Assembly (NCBI RefSeq): GCF_000250635.1
Contig: NC_016940.1
Location: 2,466,001-2,530,000 of the forward strand
Direction of reading: 5' to 3'
Length of the DNA stretch: 64,000 bases
Origin: Saprospira grandis str. Lewin
GTDB taxonomy: Bacteria > Bacteroidota > Bacteroidia > Chitinophagales > Saprospiraceae
The notes under the pieces were generated by a model. It was not told where the DNA came from. It saw only the letters and a program-made list of their open reading frames with translations, and made no database searches. Shown here piece after piece: positions 1 to 7,564 of the stretch. How positions within the stretch are numbered: the first letter of the stretch is position 1; each line of letters begins with the position of its first letter. The translations under genes and the position numbers were made by a program.

Positions 1-27
1 CCCTAAGCAGGGCGTTTTGGTCCAGAA

Positions 28-180
28 GGGCGCGAAGCGCCCGCGGCTGAGGGATGGAAAGCAGTGGCCCGAAGGGCCAGACCTAGCAAAAAAGCGCTTT
101 GCGCTTTTTTGCGCAGGGCCGAGCAGACTTGCGAGCTGCGACACAGCCCGACCCGCCCGCAGGGCGGGGCAGCCCCAAAA
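28..180 (-). repeat. GC-rich three-hairpin repeat, copy 1 (CCATCCC subtype)
   Basis: Read on the minus strand it starts at a T-tract followed by GGGGCTGCCCC, passes through the conserved core (GCTCGCAAGTCTGCTCGGCC), a long variable hairpin of GCGC/AAAAAA arms, GGTCTGG, and ends with CCATCCCTCAGCC. It lies directly before the permease gene and contributes a spurious stop-free extension to that gene's reading frame. Confidence 0.85.
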
Positions 181-206
181 GAAAACATCAAAAAACATCC
201 TTTTCC

Positions 207-1868
207 TTGAACATTGCCATATTTATCGCCCGTCGATTAGGGTTGGGGGCAGGCCCCTCTTTTTCAAAGACCATTATGCGCATCGCCATTTTGGCCATTG
301 CCCTCTCGGTGACCGTCATGATTTTGGCCACTGCCATCGTGCGAGGCTTCAAAACGAGTATTTCAGAAAAAGTCTTTGGCTTTTGGGGGCACATTCATAT
401 TACGAGCAGCAGCTCGCCCTCTAGCTATGCCTTTGAGGCCCAACCGATGAACAAAGACCAAATCTATTATCCCGATTTGGGGCAGCGGGGACCTATATAT
501 TATATAGAGCAGGCTAGCAATTGGCGGGGGGAGATCCAAGAAGAAGAACGGCAAACCCAAGGGGGGCTGCGACATATACAGGCCTTTGCCCAAAAAGAAG
601 GCATCATTAAAACCGAGCAGCAAATTGAGGGAATCATTTTGCGTGGGGTGGGGGAGGACTACGACTGGAGCTTTCTGAAAAATTACCTCTTAGAAGGAGA
701 ATTGCTAGACCCTAAAAGCGAGGAAAACGCCAATCAGATTCTTATTTCGGAGGTGACCGCTAGGCGGCTTAGCCTCAAAGTTGGCGATGATTTTCGGATT
801 TACTTTGTACAAAATGGAAGTTCTCAGGCGCGCAAATATAAAATCAAAGGGATATTTAAGACAGGTTTAGAGGAATACGACCGTCGTTTTGCCTTGGTTG
901 ATCTGCGTCAAATTCAGAAGCTCAACAACTGGCGGCCCTACCGAAACTACGGGCCAGATTTGGAGCTACATGAAGAAAACCTCTACCTCAAAGGCGTGAC
1001 CAATGCTAGCTTTGCAGAAAGCCGAACCGCCATTCAGAACTACCTCAAAGCGGGGCAGATTCCAGATTTTTCAGACAGCAGTAGCCAGCTTGTAATTGTC
1101 TCCTCGGTTTTGGCGGGAGCCAGAGGCTGGTCCCTAGGCGATACCATTGGCCTAAAATACCTTGACTTTGGCGAGCAGAAATACGTCTATCGCTTTATCA
1201 TTGGGGCCATTTATCAGGCTCCGGCCAATTTGCGTTGGGAGAAAACGATTTTTGTCCCTTGGCAGGCCCTACAAGGCCCCAACTATTTGCTGAGCGAGCA
1301 GGTTTCTGGCTTTGAGGTCTTTGTTGAAAACATAGACGATCTCGATGCTTTTGGGGAGTATATCAACTACAACACCCTTATGGGCAAAGATCAGTTTGCC
1401 AATACCATCAAGGAAGTAGAGCCCAATATTTTTGATTGGCTCAATTTGACCGATATGAACGAGCGCATTATTATTTTGCTCATGATTTTGGTTTCTATCA
1501 TCAATATGACCACCTCTTTGATGATCCTTATTTTGGAGCGCACCAACATGATTGGTTTGCTCAAGGCTATGGGGGCCAGCAACTGGAGCATTCGGCAACT
1601 CTTCTTGTACAAGGCCAGCCAAATTATTATCTATGGCTTATTTTGGGGCAACCTCTTGGGCATTGGTCTTTGCTACCTGCAGCAAAGCTTTGGCCTAATT
1701 CGCTTGCCCGAAGACCTTTATTATGTATCGGTGGCTCCGGTCCAATTAGAATTTTGGCCTATTTTTTTGCTCAATTTAGGGACCTTGTTGCTTACCTTAT
1801 TGGTCTTGATTATTCCCTCTTGGTTGGTGGCGACTATTGCCCCCCTCAAGGCCATCCGCTTTAAATAG
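207..1868 (+). CDS. FtsX/LolE-type ABC transporter permease
   Basis: Inner-membrane permease of the FtsX/LolC-LolE/MacB superfamily, probably moving lipoproteins or another envelope substrate with a separate ATPase not encoded here. One membrane segment follows the N-terminus (about residues 26-50). A large extracytoplasmic domain of roughly 350 residues comes next, then three C-terminal segments typical of FtsX (ILLMILVSIINM, IIIYGLFWGNLLGIG, LLNLGTLLLTLLVLI). The protein ends in PLKAIRF, the usual family tail. I chose TTG at 207, giving the family-like LNIAIFIARRL start; the ATG at 99 lies inside the upstream repeat. At about 553 residues it is longer than E. coli LolE. A second, shorter permease of this family is at 39204-40454. 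Confidence 0.85.
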   Translation: MNIAIFIARRLGLGAGPSFSKTIMRIAILAIALSVTVMILATAIVRGFKTSISEKVFGFWGHIHITSSSSPSSYAFEAQPMNKDQIYYPDLGQRGPIYYIEQASNWRGEIQEEERQTQGGLRHIQAFAQKEGIIKTEQQIEGIILRGVGEDYDWSFLKNYLLEGELLDPKSEENANQILISEVTARRLSLKVGDDFRIYFVQNGSSQARKYKIKGIFKTGLEEYDRRFALVDLRQIQKLNNWRPYRNYGPDLELHEENLYLKGVTNASFAESRTAIQNYLKAGQIPDFSDSSSQLVIVSSVLAGARGWSLGDTIGLKYLDFGEQKYVYRFIIGAIYQAPANLRWEKTIFVPWQALQGPNYLLSEQVSGFEVFVENIDDLDAFGEYINYNTLMGKDQFANTIKEVEPNIFDWLNLTDMNERIIILLMILVSIINMTTSLMILILERTNMIGLLKAMGASNWSIRQLFLYKASQIIIYGLFWGNLLGIGLCYLQQSFGLIRLPEDLYYVSVAPVQLEFWPIFLLNLGTLLLTLLVLIIPSWLVATIAPLKAIRFK

Positions 1869-1888
1869 CGCCCAAAAACAGACAACCT

Positions 1889-3244
1889 ATGCGAAAACTA
1901 CTGCTGCTTTTTCTGGCTTTTTTGGCCAGTATCTTTTTCCTCCTTCTATTATTTAATACCCTAAGCTGGCGGTCTATGCAGCCAGCCCCGCCCGCTCCCG
2001 AAAAGGCCGCCTTTTCGCTAAAAAAGGCTGCCAAACGTTTGAGCTTGGCCATCAAGCGGCCTTCGCCCAAGCAGCAGCAACTGGACAGCCTAAGCTGGGA
2101 GGCTTTTTTACGCCGCTATTATCCTAGTTTGCTTAAGCACCCCAATACCGAGCTCATTGTTTTGGGCGAAAACCTTACAATTTTGCATTGGAAGGGCCGA
2201 GACCTGCGGCTATTGCCCTTTTTGGCGGTCAGTTATATACAGTTTAAAGAGCCCGAGCTAGATAACTTGCCGGCTTGGACCCATGGCCCTTACTCTGGGG
2301 AGCAACAAGATGCTTTTATTTGGGGATTGGGCAGTCAAAGAGGCATGGCCAACGCCATAGCTTATTTAGAGGTCTTTCAGCAGAAGCTAGCCGAAAACAG
2401 CTGGCCCGAACGCAGCTTTTACTTGCTTATGGGCCCAAAAGATCGGGCTTCTGCCCAGCGAGCGGCCCGCTACTTCAAGCGCAAAGGGCTTCGTTTTGAG
2501 CTGGCTTTAGGTCCAGAATCTGATATTTATACAGAAAACGAAATGGGCATTGGGGCTCCTATTGCGGCCTTGGCCATTGGAGAAGTACAAACCCTAGAAA
2601 CCAAGATTTGGCAGGCCGATGAAAGTCAATTGAAGGCCGCTTTACATTACCTAGAGGGGCAAACTTATGACTGGAGCCAGGAGCAGGCCGCTTATCAGGC
2701 CATTTATCCCTATTTGGGGCCAGAGTTGCCTTTTGTCAAGCGTTTCCTTTGGGCCAATCGCTTCTATTTGGGCGATTGGAGCAGCAGTAGTTTGGGCCAA
2801 GGCCCCATATTATCGGCCTGGAAGAATGAGGTCGCCATTAAGGAGGAAGAAGCGGGTTATTTGCGCCTGCAACAGCCCTTGGCCCCGCATTATCAGGCTA
2901 GCGACTTTAGTGAACTTGGGCAATATGTCGATTCAGTTAAGCATAGGAGTTGGGGCGATAGCACGCTCAGCCTTACGCAAGGTTTTGCCTATGAGTTACT
3001 ACAGACGCATGTCCGCCAAATTTTTCCCAAGACCTTAGTCTTGCCCACTGTTCTGCCCAAAACAAGCTGCTATCGGGCTAATTTACAGCCTTTTTGCGAG
3101 CAATATTATCATTTTTCGCCTTGGCGCTTTGATGCGGCAGAGCGTTTGCGCTTGTCTAAGCAAGAAGATGAGCGTTTGGGCCTAGACAACTTCATGCGGG
3201 GCCTTCAGTTCTACGAACAACTACTCGAAAGGCTGTTGTTTTAA
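1889..3244 (+). CDS. Degenerate M20-family (CPS1/PM20D1-like) peptidase homologue
   Basis: A 451-residue protein with an N-terminal membrane anchor (residues 4-24). The fold-level landmarks of the CPS1/PM20D1 branch of M20 metallopeptidases are recognisable: AWTHGPYSGE, DAFIWGLGS, SFYLLMGPKD, and at the end YHFSPWRF followed by an FMRGLQFYEQLLERL-type helix. The metal and catalytic positions appear replaced. The HxD region reads SYI, the GRGxxDDK region reads GLGSQRGM, the GHDEE region reads GPKDR, and the C-terminal HGxNE region reads SKQEDE. It is therefore probably a non-catalytic pseudoenzyme that binds a peptide or acts as a scaffold. The gene starts 20 bases after the permease and is probably co-transcribed with it. 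The alignment is from memory of the family. Confidence 0.75.
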   Translation: MRKLLLLFLAFLASIFFLLLLFNTLSWRSMQPAPPAPEKAAFSLKKAAKRLSLAIKRPSPKQQQLDSLSWEAFLRRYYPSLLKHPNTELIVLGENLTILHWKGRDLRLLPFLAVSYIQFKEPELDNLPAWTHGPYSGEQQDAFIWGLGSQRGMANAIAYLEVFQQKLAENSWPERSFYLLMGPKDRASAQRAARYFKRKGLRFELALGPESDIYTENEMGIGAPIAALAIGEVQTLETKIWQADESQLKAALHYLEGQTYDWSQEQAAYQAIYPYLGPELPFVKRFLWANRFYLGDWSSSSLGQGPILSAWKNEVAIKEEEAGYLRLQQPLAPHYQASDFSELGQYVDSVKHRSWGDSTLSLTQGFAYELLQTHVRQIFPKTLVLPTVLPKTSCYRANLQPFCEQYYHFSPWRFDAAERLRLSKQEDERLGLDNFMRGLQFYEQLLERLLF

Positions 3245-3253
3245 TAGGGATTT

Positions 3254-3399
3254 GGGGCCCGCGCCCAGCTAGGCAAAGCCTAGCTGGGCCGCCGCTATGC
3301 TGCGGGGCTCGCAGGTCTGCTCGGCCCTGCGGCGGCTTTGCCGCCTTGGTCTGGCGCTATGCGCCCCCCCTCCGCAGCGCTGGGCCGAGGGCCTTGGCT
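3254..3399 (+). repeat. GC-rich three-hairpin repeat, copy 2
   Basis: Starts at TTTGGGGCCC. Hairpin 1 has GCCCAGCTAGGC/GCCTAGCTGGGC arms around AAA. The core GCTCGCAGGTCTGCTCGGCC follows, then hairpin 2 (GGCGGC-TTT-GCCGCC), GGTCTGG, hairpin 3 (GGCGC-TAT-GCGCC) and the CCGCAGCGCTGGGCC end. It fills the gap between a plus-strand and a minus-strand gene that converge here. Confidence 0.9.
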
Positions 3400-3404
3400 A
3401 GGCC

Positions 3405-3578
3405 TTAGGCCTTCATTTCTCTTTCGGCCTTTTCGGTCAGGGCCTGCCAATCTACCTGAGAGCAGTCGCTACAGCCGCCGGCACAGCCAGGCGCCTTCTG
3501 TTTGGGCCAAAAATGCCAAACTAAATAGGCTAGGGCCAAAAGGCCAATGGCCCAAACGATATAATCTTGTATTCCCAT
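3405..3578 (-). CDS. FeoB-associated-type Cys-rich small membrane protein
   Basis: A 57-residue open frame starting MGIQDYIVW with a single membrane helix (about residues 8-24: VWAIGLLALAYLVWHF). A short cytosolic or periplasmic tail carries the cluster GCAGGCSDCS (Cys 32, 36, 39), then a charged helix ending REMKA. This matches the layout of the FeoB-associated Cys-rich membrane proteins (Pfam FeoB_associated), thought to help ferrous iron transport. No feoA or feoB is next to it in this window. It converges on the M20-like gene with a GC-rich repeat between them; its stop codon is 5 bases from the end of that repeat. The short length makes the call less certain than for larger genes, but the Cys pattern and helix are convincing. 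Confidence 0.75.
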   Translation of the reverse strand: MGIQDYIVWAIGLLALAYLVWHFWPKQKAPGCAGGCSDCSQVDWQALTEKAEREMKA

Positions 3579-3693
3579 ACACTAAATTTTTTATAGAACC
3601 CTTAAAAAAAGAGAGGGGGTTGTAAAATCCTGTCTATCCTCTTAACTTAAAGGGCGCAAAACCGTTTAAGGTAGACGCTAAAACTGCTATTTT

Positions 3694-4257
3694 ATGTTGA
3701 AATCCCTATTGAGTTTGCTCTTTCTGGCCCTTCCTTTTTGGGGGCTATGGGCCCAAGATGCCCCCCAAGACTTTATCATTACTATTAGCTATGATACCCT
3801 CTACGGCAAAGTTGTGGGCGGCTTTACCCCAGGCAAAAGCTCGGTAATGGTCAAATTTAAAGAAGCCGAAACGGGCGAAACTAAAGTCTATAAGGCCAAA
3901 GATATTAAATCTTGGCATGCTGCAGGGGCTCCCTACTACTTTGAGTCTAAGGTCTATCATCCTAAGGGGCGGCATAAGCTGGATATGGGCTATGCCGTCT
4001 TTATGCGTCGGCTCAATCCGGGCAAGGTCAAAGTAAAGCTCTATGAATATTATAATACTGAGGGCTCTATTGGCTACACCCAAACCTATTTAGAGCGCAA
4101 AGGGGAAATGGAAGAAGTGGTTTTTCGCCGTTTTCGCAAACAACTGGCCGCCTATTTGGCCGATCAGCCAGAAATTGTGGCCAAAATTCAGCAAAAGGAA
4201 TACAAAAAGCGAGATCTTGAGCGCCTCATTGCCGATTATAATCAAGCGGCTAAATAG
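3694..4257 (+). CDS. Secreted protein of unknown function (187 aa)
   Basis: It has an N-terminal signal peptide (LLSLLFLALPFWGLWAQD, cleavage probably after Ala-20). The start of the mature part, FIITISYDTLYGKVVGG, resembles a motif common in secreted Bacteroidota proteins (an order to 'GDTLxGKV'). The middle is beta-rich, and the C-terminal 50 residues are charged and probably helical (KIQQKEYKKRDLERLIADYNQ). No catalytic motif is visible. It is flanked by repeats on both sides and so is likely to be transcribed alone. I do not recognise a named function. Confidence 0.85.
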   Translation: MLKSLLSLLFLALPFWGLWAQDAPQDFIITISYDTLYGKVVGGFTPGKSSVMVKFKEAETGETKVYKAKDIKSWHAAGAPYYFESKVYHPKGRHKLDMGYAVFMRRLNPGKVKVKLYEYYNTEGSIGYTQTYLERKGEMEEVVFRRFRKQLAAYLADQPEIVAKIQQKEYKKRDLERLIADYNQAAK

Positions 4258-4260
4258 TAG

Positions 4261-4351
4261 GCCCGAAGGGCCGTCGGCCACAACAAGCCCTTCAGGGCGC
4301 AGTTCGACGACCATCGGGAGTAACCGCCCGCAGCTTGCTGCGGGAGGCCCC
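4261..4351 (-). repeat. Short repeat of the 'GGTTACTCCC' type (family B)
   Basis: On the minus strand it carries GGTTACTCCCGATGGTCGTC, GAACTGCGCCC, AGGGCTTGTTGTGGCC and a GGCCCTTCGGGCC hairpin, preceded by CTTGGGGCCTCCCGC. The same block appears as the tail of copies at 9992 and 17086 and alone at 47131 and 59879. Confidence 0.8.
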
Positions 4352-4403
4352 AAGAGATACAAAAGTATCTACTTGCCTAGCTTCACTTAAAATATAGAAC
4401 ACT

Positions 4404-6485
4404 GTGAATATTGTTTTTCAATATCCGACCTACTTTATCCTTTTTTGTTTGCTCACGGCTGCAGCTTATGCTGCGGCCTTGTACCTCAAAGACCGTCGTT
4501 TTGGCGAGGCGACTCGCTGGCTCAATCCGCTCTTGATGGGGCTGCGGTTTTTGGCCGTTTTCATCATCTGCTTATTGCTCTTAGAGCCCGTCATGCGAAA
4601 CCGAGTTGTGGAGCAAAAGAAACCCATTGTGGTATTGGCCCAAGATCAGTCTAGCTCTTTGGTCGATGAGGTAGATTCGGCGAAATATGCCGCTCAAATC
4701 CGTGCCTTGCAAGAAAAACTGGGCGCCGATTATGAGCTGGAGACCTACGCCTTTGGGCAGGAGGTGCGGCCGGGTATTGATTTTAAATTTACGGACCCTA
4801 GTAGTAACCTATCGGCCCTGATGCAGGAGCTTTCTGCCCTTTATGGCAATCAGGATTTGGCCACGGTTATTCTCGCTTCGGATGGAATTTACAACCAAGG
4901 CAACAACCCCATTTATGCTGCGGGCCAACTCAATACGCCCATCTATACTATTGCTTTGGGCGATAGTTTGCCTAAAAAAGACCTTTATATCAAGGAGGTC
5001 TATAATAACCAAATTGCCTATTTGGGCGATAAATTTAGTGTGCAACTAGATGTGGCGGCCAATAACTGTGCGGGCCAACTAAGTCGCCTAGAATTGCGGC
5101 AGGGCCAAAGGGTCTTGTATCAAGAGAATATTAACATTAAGGAGAAAGACTTTTTCCAGACCATTGAGTTTGAGCTGCCTGCCGACAAAGTGGGCCTACA
5201 AAGCTATGAGCTGAGTTTGAGTCCGGTAGAAGGGGAGTATAGCAAAAGCAACAACCGCAAGAAAATTTATATCGAAGTCCTAGATGCTCGTCAAAAGATC
5301 TTATTATTGGCCCATTCGCCCCATCCCGATTTGGGGGTCTTTCGTCGGGTGGTAGAAGGCAATAAAAACTATGAGATAGAGCTGGCTTATCCCAAGGATT
5401 TCAAGGGGCGGCTCAAGGATTATGATTTGGTCCTTTTGCATCAGTTGCCCTCTGCGGTTTACCCCATTACGGCCCAGCTCAATGCCCTAAAAAAAGACAA
5501 GATTCCCCATGCTTTTGTAGTGGGGGCACAAACCGATCTGGCCGCTTATAATCAGGCCCAGAACCTACTCAGTATCCGCGCTTTGGGCAATGGAGATGCC
5601 AATGAGGTAACGCCTATTGCAGCGCCCAACTTTAGGGCCTTTACCCTCAATGAGAAATGGGCCGATATTGGGGCGCAACTGCCGCCTATGCAGGCCCCCT
5701 TTGGCGAATTTACCGCCCGTGGCGATGCCGATATTTTGTTCAAGCAACGAGTGGGCAGTGTCAGCACCGATTATCCGCTCTTGCTCGTTGGCGAAGAGGG
5801 CAATCTGCGGCAGGGCGTTTTGGCCGCCGAAGGCCTCTGGAAGTGGCGCATCTTTGATTATGTGCAGCACAAAAACTTTGATCTCTTTGATGAGCTGATT
5901 AGTCAAACGATTCAGTATCTCAGCGTCAAGGCCGATAAGCGTCGTTTTCGGGCCATGGCTACCCAAAGCGTTTATGGCGAAAATGAGCGCATCCGCTTTG
6001 CCGCCGAGCTTTATAATAGCAGCTATGAGCGGGTCAATGAACCCGATGCCTTTCTAAATATTTATGATGAGGAGGGCAAGGAATTTAACTTCACCTTGGC
6101 CAAAAATGAGAAGCAGGCCTATGCCCTAGATGCGGGTATTTTTCCCGAGGGGAACTACCGCTTCAAGGCCAAGACTAGCTACAATGGCGAGTCCTTCACG
6201 GCCGAGGGGCAATTTAGTGTGCAGGCCTTGCAGCTAGAGCGCTTCGAGACCCAGGCCCGGCATGACTTGCTTTATGCCATGAGTGAACAAACGGGCGGCA
6301 AGCTCTATTTTAGCGATCAGTTGGACCAACTTGCGGCAGAAATTGACCAAAAGGGCCTAGCCAAACCCGTCCTATTTGATAGCCTAAAAACGCAGGGCCT
6401 CATCCACCTCAAATGGATCTTTTTCTTGATCCTCGGCCTCTTGAGCCTCGAGTGGTTCTTGCGTCGCTATTACGGAAGTTATTAA
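4404..6485 (+). CDS. VWA-domain-like membrane protein
   Basis: A 693-residue protein starting with GTG. Two N-terminal membrane helices (about residues 8-28 and 43-66) are followed by a von Willebrand A-like segment. That segment begins IVVLAQDQSSSL, whose DQSSS fits the MIDAS DxSxS pattern, and continues with TVILASDGIYNQG. A long beta-sandwich-like extracytoplasmic region follows, then one C-terminal membrane helix (KWIFFLILGLLSLEWFL) and a short basic tail. Proteins with this layout are widespread in Bacteroidota and resemble BatA/BatB-type aerotolerance proteins, but no exact function is known to me. Repeats lie on both sides, so it is probably a single-gene transcript. Confidence 0.85.
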   Translation: MNIVFQYPTYFILFCLLTAAAYAAALYLKDRRFGEATRWLNPLLMGLRFLAVFIICLLLLEPVMRNRVVEQKKPIVVLAQDQSSSLVDEVDSAKYAAQIRALQEKLGADYELETYAFGQEVRPGIDFKFTDPSSNLSALMQELSALYGNQDLATVILASDGIYNQGNNPIYAAGQLNTPIYTIALGDSLPKKDLYIKEVYNNQIAYLGDKFSVQLDVAANNCAGQLSRLELRQGQRVLYQENINIKEKDFFQTIEFELPADKVGLQSYELSLSPVEGEYSKSNNRKKIYIEVLDARQKILLLAHSPHPDLGVFRRVVEGNKNYEIELAYPKDFKGRLKDYDLVLLHQLPSAVYPITAQLNALKKDKIPHAFVVGAQTDLAAYNQAQNLLSIRALGNGDANEVTPIAAPNFRAFTLNEKWADIGAQLPPMQAPFGEFTARGDADILFKQRVGSVSTDYPLLLVGEEGNLRQGVLAAEGLWKWRIFDYVQHKNFDLFDELISQTIQYLSVKADKRRFRAMATQSVYGENERIRFAAELYNSSYERVNEPDAFLNIYDEEGKEFNFTLAKNEKQAYALDAGIFPEGNYRFKAKTSYNGESFTAEGQFSVQALQLERFETQARHDLLYAMSEQTGGKLYFSDQLDQLAAEIDQKGLAKPVLFDSLKTQGLIHLKWIFFLILGLLSLEWFLRRYYGSY

Positions 6486-6495
6486 ATGATAATTT

Positions 6496-6614
6496 GGGGC
6501 TGCCCCGCCCTGCGGGCGGGTCGGGCCATTGCGCAGCTCGCAGGTCTGCTCGGCCCTGCAGCCCTTCGGGCTTTGGTCTGCCGCCTTCGGCGGCCCTGCT
6601 ACAGCCCCTCAGCC
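6496..6614 (+). repeat. GC-rich three-hairpin repeat, copy 3
   Basis: Starts TTTGGGGCTGCCCCGCCC directly after the VWA gene stop. It has the core GCTCGCAGGTCTGCTCGGCC, hairpin AGCCC-TTC-GGGCT, GGTCTG, hairpin CCGCC-TTC-GGCGG, and ends CCCCTCAGCC. Confidence 0.85.
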
Positions 6615-6638
6615 AGATTTAATTGCGCTGCTTTGGCC

Positions 6639-6744
6639 ATAGTTTGTTATGAATTTTTGGCTAGGCCAGCTATTTTTTAAGGGCATAGCCTTCGCTATGG
6701 TCGAGAAAAATAGGGCCGACTAGCCGAAAATTGCTGCAAACTAT
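6639..6744. repeat. Long imperfect inverted repeat (foldback) with nested hairpin
   Basis: The left arm, 6641-6678, begins AGTTTGTTATGAATTTTTGG. It pairs imperfectly with the right arm, 6705-6742, whose reverse complement begins AGTTTGCAGCAATTTTCGG and also contains CGGCTAG and CCTATTTTT. The loop holds a second hairpin, GGGCATAGC-TTC-GCTATGGTC. It sits about 70 bases before the LRR gene. It could be a small non-autonomous element or a structured leader. Confidence 0.6.
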
Positions 6745-6815
6745 AAAAGTGAGTGTGATTAAGTCTGGCTATTGCCTGCGGCCCTATTGGGCCTGTAGGA
6801 CGCAGAAAAAGAAGT

Positions 6816-7493
6816 ATGTCAGCAATAGATAAACTCTTACAGCTATTTAGTAGTCCTTTGCCCAGCAACTGGGAATTGGGCCTACAATTGGCGCAGGCCA
6901 ATGCTATATCCTTGGAGCCCTTGGCCCAGGGAATTAAGCAGTTATTGGCCTTAGGCGAGAGCCGTCCCAACCTACAGCAATGGGAGGGAGCTAGTTTTGA
7001 GCAACTGTTGCCAGCTTGTCGGCAAATATATGCCATGAGTATAGAAGAAGAGGAGTTGCTAGCATTGCCTGCGGTCATTGCCATTTTTCAGCGTTTGGGG
7101 ATTTTGGAGTTGCATGCTTTGGGTTTGCAAACTTTGCCCGAAAGTCTGGGCCAGCTTCAAGCCTTGCGCAGTTTGGGCCTAAAAAACAATCAGTTGCAGC
7201 AGCTGCCCCAAAGCATGGGAGAGCTCAAGAAGTTGAAAACCCTCTTATTGCCCAACAATCAATTGCGGGAGCTACCAGAAAGCATGCGTTATATGTCTGC
7301 TCTACAAACCCTAGACCTAGCGGAAAACCCCTATCTCCTAGAACTACCCACTTGGCTGGCTGAGCTCCCCAATTTAAAAACCTTGGCCCTAGACCCCAGC
7401 GTCTTTGCCTACCAACTACCGGCTAATTTGACCCATTTGCCGGCTAGGGTAGGGCTGCGTTGGGGGCGTTTGAGCTCTAAATTTGAGTTTTAG
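6816..7493 (+). CDS. Leucine-rich repeat protein
   Basis: A 225-residue protein with no signal peptide, so probably cytoplasmic. The first 95 residues are helical and unassigned. From about residue 98 there are roughly five LRRs of the bacterial/plant-Ras-like type: LxLxxLGLQTLPESLGQL, LRSLGLKNNQLQQLPQSMG, LKTLLLPNNQLRELPESM, LQTLDLAENPYLLELPTW, then a capping repeat. Such proteins bind other proteins; the partner is unknown. The gene lies just upstream of the restriction-modification pair, but its codon use (many GGCC-containing codons) is like the host genome, so I do not regard it as part of that island. Confidence 0.85.
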   Translation: MSAIDKLLQLFSSPLPSNWELGLQLAQANAISLEPLAQGIKQLLALGESRPNLQQWEGASFEQLLPACRQIYAMSIEEEELLALPAVIAIFQRLGILELHALGLQTLPESLGQLQALRSLGLKNNQLQQLPQSMGELKKLKTLLLPNNQLRELPESMRYMSALQTLDLAENPYLLELPTWLAELPNLKTLALDPSVFAYQLPANLTHLPARVGLRWGRLSSKFEF

Positions 7494-7516
7494 AGGAATA
7501 AGCAAATATAAATCGC

Positions 7517-7524
7517 TATATTTG
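7517..7524 (+). promoter_or_regulatory. Possible -7 box for the restriction-modification pair
   Basis: TATATTTG matches the Bacteroidota -7 consensus TAnnTTTG and lies 40 bases before the methylase start. No TTTG is at the expected 19-21 base distance upstream, so the assignment is tentative. Confidence 0.35.
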
Positions 7525-7564
7525 AAACAAAATGTTTTACCTATTAAAGGAAGCAGGATAAACC

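Noticed and set aside
3338..3625. Plus-strand 95-codon frame over repeat copy 2
   Set aside because: It overlaps the minus-strand Cys-rich protein gene, starts inside the repeat and has a composition typical of repeat DNA.
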